Part shown: one piece after another, positions 7,862 to 15,717 of the stretch | Layout of the letters: every line of letters starts with the position of its first letter | Position numbering within the stretch: the first letter of the stretch is position 1 | From: Lentisalinibacter salinarum | Lineage (GTDB): Bacteria > Pseudomonadota > Gammaproteobacteria > Steroidobacterales > Woeseiaceae | Length of the DNA stretch: 64,000 nucleotides | Assembly: GCF_040706555.1 (NCBI RefSeq) | Contig: NZ_JAPDRH010000002.1 | Span: forward strand, 806,001-870,000 | Direction of reading: 5' to 3' | Notes under the pieces: generated by a model | What the model was told of the DNA's origin: nothing | The model's input: the letters and a program-made list of their open reading frames with translations, nothing else | Databases searched by the model: none | Made by a program: the position numbers and the translations under genes

Positions 7862-9328
7862 TCAGTCCTCCACCTCGAACTCGACTTCCTCGGCCGTCAA
7901 CACGGCGCCGTCCCAGGTGCCGTCGACATCCACGACCCGGCCCACCGCGTTGGCGAAGAACTCCGCGGCCGTGATCTCCGTGTCGCCGTCCTGGAACTCC
8001 GTCTCGCCGTTCGTGCGCACGGTGACGCCGAGCAGCGTGAAGTCGGGATTGCCGACCGATTGCACCCGGGCCTGCAGTTCGACGCCGTCATCGCCGTCGT
8101 CGTCACGTTTCAGCAGCACCGCTGTCGCCTCGGAGGTGCCGGATTCGCTGCCGCCGATCTCGACGAAGTCACCCACGTTGATGTCGGCGAGCGAGAAGCG
8201 GCGCAGGTCGAGGTCGCTGTCGTCCTCCAGCCGTGTGCCGTCCTCGATGACCACCGTGATGCCGAGGGTCTGCAGCGTGCCCGCGGCGGCGTCCACGGCC
8301 TCCACGGTGGCCTCGATCTCCACCACCTTCTCCGGCTCGAACTCCACCTTCGTGGCCAGCAGGCTGCCGCCGGCCTGGGCCACGGCGTCCACGTCCACCC
8401 GCGCGCCCTCGACGATGTCGGCAGGGCCGCCGCCCTCGTACACCGTGGAGCCGTCGGTGCTGACGGCAATGCCGTTAACCTCGAACTCGTCGCCCGAGAG
8501 CACCGCAGTGATGATGCCCTCGATCTCGGCCAGGTCGTCATCGTCGGCGCCGAGGTCGTCGGTGACCCGCTCGACCTTGGTCGCCGGCAGCTCGCCGCCG
8601 GCGGCCAGGGCGTTGCCTTCCACCTCCACCACCTGGCCGTCGGCCAGAGCGGCGCCGTCGAAGTCCTCGAACGTCGCGGCCGAATAGTCGATGACCAGGC
8701 TGCCGATGGTGAACGTCAGCGCCGCATCGTCCAGATTGCCGACCACGCCGACCACCTGCAGATCGTCGCCGTCGTCGAGCTCCACGCGGGTGGCGATGAT
8801 GCGCCCGTCCGGAGAGAGGAAACCATCCACGCGCACCGACTGGTCGACGCTCAGGCCGTCGATGGCGTTGTTCGGCACCGAATCGTCGAAGGCCGTATCG
8901 ACCTCCACCTTCACGGTCTGGCCCAGCACCACGAACGTGCGGGCGACGAGGTCGATGCTCTCGACAGGCCCGCGCAGCAGATCGTCGGTCACCACGGTGG
9001 CCGCCGTCGCATTGCCGTCGTCGTCGATCTCGCCCGCGACGAACACGATCTCGCCGGTCTTCAGATCGTCTTCGGTGGCCAGCTCGTCATCCACCTCGAT
9101 CGTGGCGCCGGAGGTATCGAAGCGCACGCCGTCCACGATCACGCTGCCGAAGCCGCTGATGGAGCCGAGCACGCGGAGACCGCTGCGGTCGATGCCGCCG
9201 GTATCGCCACCGCCATCGTCGGGGGGCGGCGGGGCGATGCTGCCGGAGTCGCCGCCACCGCCGCCGCAGGCGGCAAGCGCGAAGGCCGCGAGGAGTGTTG
9301 CGAGCAATTTCGGGGAGGGGGATGCCAT
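7862..9328 (-). CDS. Lipoprotein with six DUF5666 repeats
   Basis: 488 residues. The signal peptide ends in a lipobox, LAACGGGGGDS, followed by a Gly/Pro/Asp linker, so the protein is lipid-anchored. The rest is six tandem DUF5666 beta domains of 55-75 residues (about residues 51-110, 113-185, 192-265, 275-350, 358-425, 430-485), each opening with a strand such as VLGSISGFGSVIVDGVRF and closing with a DGxxxATxVE hairpin. The composition is strongly acidic. DUF5666 has an OB-like beta fold of unknown function and often occurs near DUF4382 and DUF6502 proteins; here both are neighbours. SD-like AGGAAG lies upstream. Confidence 0.9.
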   Translation of the reverse strand: MASPSPKLLATLLAAFALAACGGGGGDSGSIAPPPPDDGGGDTGGIDRSGLRVLGSISGFGSVIVDGVRFDTSGATIEVDDELATEDDLKTGEIVFVAGEIDDDGNATAATVVTDDLLRGPVESIDLVARTFVVLGQTVKVEVDTAFDDSVPNNAIDGLSVDQSVRVDGFLSPDGRIIATRVELDDGDDLQVVGVVGNLDDAALTFTIGSLVIDYSAATFEDFDGAALADGQVVEVEGNALAAGGELPATKVERVTDDLGADDDDLAEIEGIITAVLSGDEFEVNGIAVSTDGSTVYEGGGPADIVEGARVDVDAVAQAGGSLLATKVEFEPEKVVEIEATVEAVDAAAGTLQTLGITVVIEDGTRLEDDSDLDLRRFSLADINVGDFVEIGGSESGTSEATAVLLKRDDDGDDGVELQARVQSVGNPDFTLLGVTVRTNGETEFQDGDTEITAAEFFANAVGRVVDVDGTWDGAVLTAEEVEFEVED

Positions 9329-9354
9329 GGGGAATCTTCCTTACGTTGAGTGCG

Positions 9355-10173
9355 TCAGTGAGTGTCTTGCGGATGTTCGAAGAGATAGACGCCGACGCCG
9401 ATACGGCTGACGGCTTCTTTTCCGTTTCTGTTGCCGCTGCCGGACGAAGCGTCGAGCTCGTGCTCGCTCAGCCAGGCGTCCACCCGTTCGAGGAAGGCCT
9501 GACCCTCCTGCTGCAGGAGGGCATTGAGCTTGTCGGCGGCGCCGCGGGGCATGTGATTGTTGGAAGCGAAGCCCTCGAACCAGCCTTCGCTGCGCTCCGG
9601 GTCCAGGTTGTGCGCCAGGGAAACCCCGTGGTCGTGCAATGCCTGGCCCATGTGGCGGACGATGTCGGCGTCGGCGGCGTCACGAAGGTAGTCGCGCCGC
9701 ATCGCCCGGTAGCGGCCGTCCGCCAAGGCTTCCATGAGGCCCAGGTCCAGCATCTCCTTGGTGATGGCCCGGTCCGGGATGTCGCCGGCATAGCGGTGCG
9801 TCAGCCGGTGGAACTCGGCCTCGTCCAGTTCCCTGGGCCGACCGCCTGCCGAGAATTCGGGATCCTTGTACCACCCCGTCAGCACCCGCGAGATGCGGCT
9901 CTTCGGTTCGATCGCGAGCGGGGTCTCGCTGTCGAGACGCTTGCGGATCTCGCCCACCTCGCGGCGGCTGAGCCCGGTCATGAGAGCGACGCGGGAGGCG
10001 TTGGTGGGCCTGCCGTGCACTCCGTAGTCCTCTCTCGCGATCTCGACGAATACCAATTTCGCTATCTCCGCGAACTCTTTCCAGCTGATGCCGAGCCTGA
10101 GCAGGATCCGGATCACCGGCCGCAGCAGGCGGCGGCAGGCATTCCGGGCGATTTCTGTCAGGCTTGAACTCAT
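9355..10173 (-). CDS. DUF6502 family protein, putative DNA-binding regulator
   Basis: 272 residues, no signal peptide. The N-terminal third is a helical domain (RLLRPVIRILLRLGISWKEF) followed by a helix-turn-helix-like segment TNASRVALMTGLSRREVGEI near residues 57-76, then a second helical region; these features agree with the DUF6502 family. It heads the leftward nine-gene block. The start codon lies inside an 8-base inverted repeat that also covers its -10 hexamer, and there is no ribosome site, so the mRNA is probably leaderless and autoregulated. DNA binding is inferred, not shown for the family. Confidence 0.82.
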   Translation of the reverse strand: MSSSLTEIARNACRRLLRPVIRILLRLGISWKEFAEIAKLVFVEIAREDYGVHGRPTNASRVALMTGLSRREVGEIRKRLDSETPLAIEPKSRISRVLTGWYKDPEFSAGGRPRELDEAEFHRLTHRYAGDIPDRAITKEMLDLGLMEALADGRYRAMRRDYLRDAADADIVRHMGQALHDHGVSLAHNLDPERSEGWFEGFASNNHMPRGAADKLNALLQQEGQAFLERVDAWLSEHELDASSGSGNRNGKEAVSRIGVGVYLFEHPQDTH

Positions 10174-10194
10174 GTGTGCAATTTACGCACACAT
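10172..10194. promoter_or_regulatory. Perfect palindrome over the DUF6502 start and -10 (candidate operator)
   Basis: ATGTGTGC, 7 bases, then GCACACAT. The left arm contains the start codon of the leftward DUF6502 gene and the spacer is its -10 hexamer, so a dimeric protein bound here would block initiation. Confidence 0.65.
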
Positions 10195-10209
10195 CCGGGA
10201 GACTTGCAA
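10180..10209 (-). promoter_or_regulatory. Sigma-70-like promoter for the leftward operon
   Basis: On the minus strand TTGCAA (10209-10204), an 18-base spacer and TAAATT (10185-10180). The expected transcription start falls at or within a base or two of the A of the DUF6502 start codon, so the transcript would be leaderless. Confidence 0.6.
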
Positions 10210-10372
10210 GCGATAATGAGAATTCCGGCCAAAGAGGCACCGGAGCACAGGAAACAACGCCGATGATTGCGCGTACGAAGCCGGACGGAGACGCGGCGAG
10301 CGCTGCAGAATTTACATAAGCGGGCCGCAGCATCGCTAAGTCCCTGATTCGGGCAATACCCTGGTCCCAACC

Positions 10373-10396
10373 ACCTGTCGCCGGTTTGCGACAGGT
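10373..10396. promoter_or_regulatory. 9-base inverted repeat at the DUF4382 promoter
   Basis: ACCTGTCGC, 6 bases, GCGACAGGT. It overlaps the presumed -35 element of the rightward DUF4382 gene and has a different sequence from the palindrome at 10172, so it may be the site of another regulator. Confidence 0.5.
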
Positions 10397-10415
10397 TGAT
10401 TCGTGCGCATATAGG
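10386..10415 (+). promoter_or_regulatory. Putative promoter of the DUF4382 gene
   Basis: TTGCGA (10386-10391), an 18-base spacer, TATAGG (10410-10415). The transcript would start near 10422, giving a leader of about 45 bases before the ATG at 10467. Confidence 0.4.
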
Positions 10416-10466
10416 ACCAAAATGCTCACTTACATTCACTCGAAAACAAACGAGAGCGAATCAACC

Positions 10467-12398
10467 ATGCAGATCACAAATTTCTGGCGTTGCGGCATTG
10501 CCGCGACTTCCGTACTCTTCCTCCTCGCCGGCTGCGGCGGCGGGGGCGGTGGCAGCCCCTCGGTGACCGAGCCGGACCCGGACCCGGCACCGCCGCCCAG
10601 TTCGTCAGCCGACTCGGGCACGGTGGCCATCATGTTCACCGACTCGCCCACGGACAAATTCGATCAGGCAATCGCCGAAGTGCGCCGCATCGAACTGCTG
10701 GGCGACAGCGGCGATGCGTTGATCTTCGAGGTGCCGGACGGTGAGGCAGCCGAGGAAGTCGATCTCCTCGCCCTGCGGAGCTTCACCGAACTGTTCGCCA
10801 TCGCCGAAGACGTTCCCGCCGGCGACTACGAGAAGATACGGCTGATCCTCGACGGGCTGACGCTCTACGACCTCGACGACGCCACCGGCGACGTCCTCGA
10901 GGAGGCCGAGGTGAAGCTGCCCGGCAACGGCAAGGTGGACCTCAACCCGCGCGGCACGTTTTTCGTGACACCGGGCGCCACGCTGGTCATCGAACTCGAC
11001 ATCGATGTGGGCAAGTCCGTGAAGATCGTCGGCGCGGGCAACAGCGGCAAGTACATCTTCCGCCCCGTCGTTTTCGTCAACATCTCGGAGAAGGACGCCG
11101 GCAGCAAGCTGGCGCGTGTCTTCGGCACGGTCGATTCCGTCGAGGATGACGACACCTTCATCCTCTGTCAGCAGGAGCGCGTCTCCAATCACCGGGACGG
11201 CGACTCCGACAGCGACTCCGACAACGGTAACGGCGGCAACGAAACCTGCCTGACCGTGAACGTCGATGGCGATACCGGCATTTTCCGTGACGACGGCACC
11301 TGGGTGGAGAGCCCGATACCGCTGGCGCTGCAGGCGGGCGATCCGCTGATCGCAATCGGCAATCTCTCGGTCGCCGACGAGGCATCGGCGGAGGACGACG
11401 GCGATACCGATGACGGTGACGGCAGCACGGATGGCGACGGGTCGACCGACGGCGACTCCGACAGCGACTCGGACGCCGCCTATGACGACGACGACCTGAT
11501 CCTGACGGCCTACACGCTGGAGCTGGGCGAACTCGGTACGTTCGCGAAGCTCCGCGGCACCGTGGTCACGGAGTTCGACGACTCGGTGGCCGGCGAGGAC
11601 GACTACGAAGTCAACGTGCAGCCCGACGGCGAAGCGTATCTGCTCGTCGGCGACATCCAGGGTGGCACCCGCGTCTTCGACAAGTTCGCCAACGAGCTGA
11701 CCTACGACGCGATCGTCACCGGTGCGCGCGGCCACTTCGACGGTGTCCTGACGCCCATCGATCCGGCTGACCCGGAAGCCGAGAAGACCGGCCTGCGCAC
11801 GGCGCTGGTGGTCCTGGATCCGGACGACACGGCCGAAGTCGTCAGCGGGGCCATCCAGTCGGTGGATACCACCGCGCGCACGCTGGAGCTGCTGGTCGAC
11901 GACTCGCCGCTCAACGTGTGCGTGCCGGAAGGCACCGAGATCGTCCTCACGACGCTCACGGACGAGGGCACGACTTCGGAAGACGTCCTCCTCGGGGATC
12001 TCACGGCCGACATGACCGCGGAGATCTTCGGCGACGACCGGACGGGCGAGGCGGAGGCCTGCTTCGTCGCCGAACTCGTGACCGCCGAGCTGGACGACCG
12101 GCAGGCGCCGGTCGCCGACGCCGGTCCGGACCAGACCGTAACGGTCGGCGACGCGGTGACGCTGGACGGCTCGGGCAGCTCGGACCCGAACGAGGACACG
12201 CTGACCTACAGCTGGACGCTGACCGTCCCGGCTGACAGCGGCTCGACCGCCACGCTGGACGATCCGACCAACGCCACGCCGTCTTTCACCGCCGATGTGG
12301 CGGGCGACTACGTGGCCGAGCTGACGGTGGACGACGGCAACGGCAACAGCGATACCGATACGGTCACGGTCACCGCCGAGGAGGCGGCTTCGGAATAA
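10467..12398 (+). CDS. DUF4382 lipoprotein with C-terminal PKD-like domain
   Basis: 643 residues. The ATG at 10467 was chosen because it gives a lipoprotein signal peptide, LFLLAGCGGGGGGS; longer in-frame starts add an unlikely leader. After a Pro/Asp linker, residues about 48-205 match DUF4382 (SGTVAIMFTDSPTDKFDQA, VDLLALRSFTELFA, FRPVVFVNI). Next come beta segments similar to DUF5666, interrupted by two Asp/Ser/Gly tracts (11200-11240 and 11395-11490) that resemble calcium-binding or flexible linkers. The last 95 residues are a PKD-like domain (APVADAGPDQTV, LDGSGSSDPNEDTLTYSW). It is probably surface-exposed. It is divergent from the DUF6502-DUF5666 operon and likely part of the same system. 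Confidence 0.9.
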   Translation: MQITNFWRCGIAATSVLFLLAGCGGGGGGSPSVTEPDPDPAPPPSSSADSGTVAIMFTDSPTDKFDQAIAEVRRIELLGDSGDALIFEVPDGEAAEEVDLLALRSFTELFAIAEDVPAGDYEKIRLILDGLTLYDLDDATGDVLEEAEVKLPGNGKVDLNPRGTFFVTPGATLVIELDIDVGKSVKIVGAGNSGKYIFRPVVFVNISEKDAGSKLARVFGTVDSVEDDDTFILCQQERVSNHRDGDSDSDSDNGNGGNETCLTVNVDGDTGIFRDDGTWVESPIPLALQAGDPLIAIGNLSVADEASAEDDGDTDDGDGSTDGDGSTDGDSDSDSDAAYDDDDLILTAYTLELGELGTFAKLRGTVVTEFDDSVAGEDDYEVNVQPDGEAYLLVGDIQGGTRVFDKFANELTYDAIVTGARGHFDGVLTPIDPADPEAEKTGLRTALVVLDPDDTAEVVSGAIQSVDTTARTLELLVDDSPLNVCVPEGTEIVLTTLTDEGTTSEDVLLGDLTADMTAEIFGDDRTGEAEACFVAELVTAELDDRQAPVADAGPDQTVTVGDAVTLDGSGSSDPNEDTLTYSWTLTVPADSGSTATLDDPTNATPSFTADVAGDYVAELTVDDGNGNSDTDTVTVTAEEAASE

Positions 12399-12422
12399 GA
12401 CCCTATACGGTCTAGACTGGGA

Positions 12423-12457
12423 GGGGCGGGCTCGCGAGGGCCCGCCCCTTTTCTTTT
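12423..12457 (+). terminator. Rho-independent terminator after the DUF4382 gene
   Basis: GGGGCGGGC and GCCCGCCCC form a 9-base stem with an 8-base loop, followed by TTTTCTTTT. Confidence 0.9.
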
Positions 12458-12469
12458 GCGGGGTGCGTC

Positions 12470-13555
12470 TTGCGCGTTATCGGTCCGGTCATCGCCAACG
12501 TCATCATCGCGGCACCAGCGGCACTGGCCTGGTGGCTGGAAGCACGTTACGGCGAGCTTTATTACCGCCTCGTCCAGGAGGACCACTGGCTGGAGTGGGC
12601 GACGGTCTGGGCGTTCCTGCCGGCCGCGGCGGCTGCCGCGTGCGCCGCGCACCATCAGTGGTGGCGCCACCGCCGGGCGCCCTGGTTCCTGCTCGGCCTC
12701 GGCCTGTTCTGTCTTTTCGTCGCGGGCGAGGAGATCTCGTGGGGCCAGCGACTGCTCGGCTTCACGCCGCCCGAGTACTTCCTCACCGACAACTTCCAGC
12801 AGGAGCTGAACGTCCACAACGTGGTCGCCGGCGACCTGCGCCAGCTCGCCTTCCAGATCATCGTGCTCGGCTACGGCGTCGCCCTGCCGCTGGCGGCCGC
12901 CGTACCGGCCACCGGCAGACTGTTGTCGAAGCTCGCCGTCGTCGCTCCCCCGCCGGCGCTGATGCCCGCCTTCGCCGCGACGGCGGCCTTCTACGCGGCC
13001 TACCCCATCGAATACACCGGCGAATGGGCCGAGCTCATGCTCGGTCTCGGCCTCGTGACGGCAATCGCCGCCAACGCGAGGGAGCTGGCGGGCCGCGCAG
13101 CGGGAGGCGTTGCCGGGCCCGCCATCGCCGGGGCGGCACTGGCACTGCTGCTGGGCTACGGCACGCTGCAGGCCACCCGCGTGCTGCACGGAGAGACGGA
13201 GGAAAAGCGGCGCGCCGCCGAGACGGAGCTCCGCGCCCTCGCGACCGATTTCACTCATGAACGCGTCCGCACCCGCTGCGGTGTCCACAAGCGTGTGTAC
13301 ACCTTCCGCGTGGAGTGGGGACAGAGCTACCTCAGCGAAGGCCGTTTCGCCGGCCTCACCGCCGGCGGCCTGGACCCGACCCGCGCACGCTATTTCCTGG
13401 ATCCCTGGGGCCTGCCCTACTGGATCCGCCACGAATGCGCCGGGGGCCGCGAGACTAGCTTCGTCTACTCCTTCGGACCCAATCGCCGCAGGGACTCCAG
13501 CCCGTGGGAAATCCGCGGCGACGATGTCGGCATGATGATCCTGAGCGACCGCTGA
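12470..13555 (+). CDS. Membrane protein with pseudopilin-like C-terminal domain
   Basis: 361 residues from a TTG start just after the terminator. The first 240 residues hold about seven hydrophobic segments and a conserved loop FVAGEEISWGQRLLGFTPP with paired acidic residues. After a charged helix (ETEEKRRAAETELRALATDF), the last 90 residues face outward or inward as a soluble domain with RYFLDPWGLPYWIRHE and SFVYSFGPNRRRDSS, which closely recalls the DPWGxPY and SLGxDGxxG elements of the type II secretion major pseudopilin GspG. I do not recognise the N-terminal membrane family beyond the GEEISWGQR motif, and no secretion genes are nearby. Confidence 0.75.
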   Translation: MRVIGPVIANVIIAAPAALAWWLEARYGELYYRLVQEDHWLEWATVWAFLPAAAAAACAAHHQWWRHRRAPWFLLGLGLFCLFVAGEEISWGQRLLGFTPPEYFLTDNFQQELNVHNVVAGDLRQLAFQIIVLGYGVALPLAAAVPATGRLLSKLAVVAPPPALMPAFAATAAFYAAYPIEYTGEWAELMLGLGLVTAIAANARELAGRAAGGVAGPAIAGAALALLLGYGTLQATRVLHGETEEKRRAAETELRALATDFTHERVRTRCGVHKRVYTFRVEWGQSYLSEGRFAGLTAGGLDPTRARYFLDPWGLPYWIRHECAGGRETSFVYSFGPNRRRDSSPWEIRGDDVGMMILSDR

Positions 13556-13677
13556 CGGTGACAAGTCCTTATTGCGCACGGCCTCGCGCCGGGAGGAATC
13601 TGCGCATACAAGCATGCCGCGGCCGCGCATGCGCGCAGGGAGAGCTCGCACCGTCGCCGCAGGCGGAGGAGAGCGAT

Positions 13678-14862
13678 ATGAAAATCCCCAAATGGTTCCT
13701 GCTGCTGTTCACGGCGGCGCTTCTGTTCCTGGCCGGCGTCGGCAGCGTCGATGCCGGAGACTTCCGCAAGTTCCGGGCCGGTCAGCTCACGGTCATGACA
13801 CAGAACCTCTACGTCGGCGGCGACATCCTGCTGCCGCTGTCGGTGCCGCCCGAGGACTTCGCGGACGCGGCGGCGCTGGTCGTGAGCCAGATCCTCACCA
13901 CGAACTACCCGCAGCGCGCGATGAAGCTGGCCGAGCTGATCCGGGAGGAGCGCCCGCACCTCGTCGGTCTGCAGGAGGTCTACGTGATCCGGCTGTGCCT
14001 CGACGAGGCACTCACGCAGTGTCCCGTCGACCTCGACTACCTCGACATCCTGCTGGCCAACCTGAACGCCGGAGGCACGCTGTACCGGGAAGCCGCCTCG
14101 GTCACGAACATCGATCTCGCCGGACTGCCGGCCAGCCTGCCGGACGGAACACCGGTCTACGTCGTTCTGACCGACCGGGACGTCACGATCGCGCGCAGGG
14201 ATGTCGAGACCCGCAATCCGGTGGCGAAGAATTTCGACGCTGGACTTCCGGTGGACAATCCGCTGCTGCCGGGCTTCGACAAGGTGCTGCGCGGCTATAC
14301 CGCGGTCGAAGCGACGGTACGCGGACGCGACTACCGCTTCGTGAACACCCATCTGGAAGTCAGCGGCGGCGGCGAGCTTGGGCCATTCTTCCGCGCCATC
14401 CAGGCAGCCCAGACCGCGGAGCTCATCCAGTTCCTGTACGCGGACGAGAACGTCCAGGTCGTGGTGGGCGACTTCAACTCCGGTCCGGACGACGGGCCGC
14501 TGGTGGACTGCGCCATACCGGACGGCATGGGCGGCATAATCCTGACGGACTGCCCGACGCCCTATTACCTGATGGGCCAGGCCACCTACGTCGACGTCTG
14601 GCTGGAACGGGGCGGGCGCTGGAGCCCCGGCTACACCTGCTGCCAGGATACCCTGCTCGACAATCCGGTCTCTCAGCTCGATGAACGCATCGATCTCATC
14701 TGGGTGCGTCAGGCGCCCGATCATTACGGCGGGCCGGCCGTGCGCGGCGTGCGCGCAGACGTGATCGGCGAGGAGCCCGGTGACAGGACGGCGATCGACC
14801 AGCTCTGGCCCTCCGACCACGCGGGCGTCTCGGCCGGAATGACACTGCGCGTACCGCGCTAG
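13678..14862 (+). CDS. Endonuclease/exonuclease/phosphatase family protein, secreted
   Basis: 394 residues with a cleavable signal peptide (MKIPKWFLLLFTAALLFLAG). The metal-dependent EEP fold is complete: TQNLYVGG (Asn), GLQEVY (catalytic Glu), NTHLEVSG, VVVGDFNSG (Asp/Asn), RIDLIWV and SDHAGVSAG (catalytic Asp-His). It could be a sphingomyelinase-like phospholipase C, a nuclease or a sugar/inositol phosphatase acting in the periplasm or outside. The start at 13678 is supported by GGAGGAG about 6 bases upstream. The next gene follows after 8 bases. Confidence 0.9.
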   Translation: MKIPKWFLLLFTAALLFLAGVGSVDAGDFRKFRAGQLTVMTQNLYVGGDILLPLSVPPEDFADAAALVVSQILTTNYPQRAMKLAELIREERPHLVGLQEVYVIRLCLDEALTQCPVDLDYLDILLANLNAGGTLYREAASVTNIDLAGLPASLPDGTPVYVVLTDRDVTIARRDVETRNPVAKNFDAGLPVDNPLLPGFDKVLRGYTAVEATVRGRDYRFVNTHLEVSGGGELGPFFRAIQAAQTAELIQFLYADENVQVVVGDFNSGPDDGPLVDCAIPDGMGGIILTDCPTPYYLMGQATYVDVWLERGGRWSPGYTCCQDTLLDNPVSQLDERIDLIWVRQAPDHYGGPAVRGVRADVIGEEPGDRTAIDQLWPSDHAGVSAGMTLRVPR

Positions 14863-14870
14863 TCTGGCTG

Positions 14871-15644
14871 ATGGAGCGCTTCGACTCCCAGGGCTTCAGC
14901 ATCGCGTACGACGATGTGGGCGAGGGCGACCCCATCATCCTGCTGCACGGCTTCGCGGCCGACCGCATCACCAACTGGAAAGCCACGGGCTGGTACCGGG
15001 TGCTGCGCGACGCGGGTTTCCGGGTCATCGCCCCGGATGCCCGCGGGCACGGCCGCAGCGACAAGCCCTCCGAGCCGGAGGACTACGCGCCGGAGGGCAT
15101 CGCAGGGGACGTGATCCGGCTGATGGATCATCTGGAGCTCGACCAGGCGGACCTGTTCGGCTACTCCATGGGCGGGCGTAACGCCGGCTGGCTGCTCGCC
15201 CATCACGGGGAGCGTTTCCACTCCGTCGTCATCGGCGGCACCGGCATCAACCTCCTGGAACTCGAGGATCCGGGGTACTGGACTTCCCGTGGCTTCAAGC
15301 TGACGGCCGACAACAAGAAGACGGAATCGCTGGCCATCCCGGCGATGGTGCCGCTGTACGAGAAGATGACGAAGATCGGCGGGCGCCCCGGCGCGCTGTC
15401 CGCGTGCCTGCTGGGTTCGTTCGCCGGTCTTCGCGAGACCGCGTTCGAGGAGGTGGAGACCCCAGCGCTCGTGATCGCCGGCTCCCGGGACACGGTGGCC
15501 GGCAGTCCCCTCCCGCTGGCGGAGATGATCCCCGGCGGGAAGGCCGTCATCGTGCCCGGCAAGTCGCACCTGTCCTGCGTGACGGACTCCTTTTTCCGCG
15601 GCGCCGTAGTCGGCTTCCTCGGCTATCGCTGGGAGCGGGAATAA
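14871..15644 (+). CDS. Alpha/beta hydrolase
   Basis: 257 residues. Oxyanion motif LLHGFAADR, nucleophile elbow GYSMGGRNA, catalytic Asp in IAGSRDTVAG and His in PGKSHLS give a complete triad. The PDARGHGRSDKP loop is typical of esterases, epoxide hydrolase relatives and 3-oxoadipate enol-lactonase-like enzymes. No signal peptide. It has no ribosome site; TAGTCT at 14860-14865 ends 5 bases before the ATG, so it may be read from a leaderless transcript as well as from the upstream gene. Confidence 0.88.
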   Translation: MERFDSQGFSIAYDDVGEGDPIILLHGFAADRITNWKATGWYRVLRDAGFRVIAPDARGHGRSDKPSEPEDYAPEGIAGDVIRLMDHLELDQADLFGYSMGGRNAGWLLAHHGERFHSVVIGGTGINLLELEDPGYWTSRGFKLTADNKKTESLAIPAMVPLYEKMTKIGGRPGALSACLLGSFAGLRETAFEEVETPALVIAGSRDTVAGSPLPLAEMIPGGKAVIVPGKSHLSCVTDSFFRGAVVGFLGYRWERE

Positions 15645-15676
15645 AAAAGGGAGCCGGCTGGATCAGCACGGCTCCC
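15643..15676 (-). terminator. Rho-independent terminator of the desaturase gene
   Basis: Read leftward: GGGAGCC, 14-base loop, GGCTCCC, then TTTTTT. It overlaps the stop codon of the converging hydrolase. Confidence 0.85.
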
Positions 15677-15717
15677 CTTGTTCGCGGTCGTATAGAGGAT
15701 GACTGGGCGGCTGCCGG

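Noticed and set aside
10605..11735. Leftward frame opposite the DUF4382 gene
   Set aside because: Driven by GAC/GTC strand symmetry; Val/Ala/Asp-rich, no domain.
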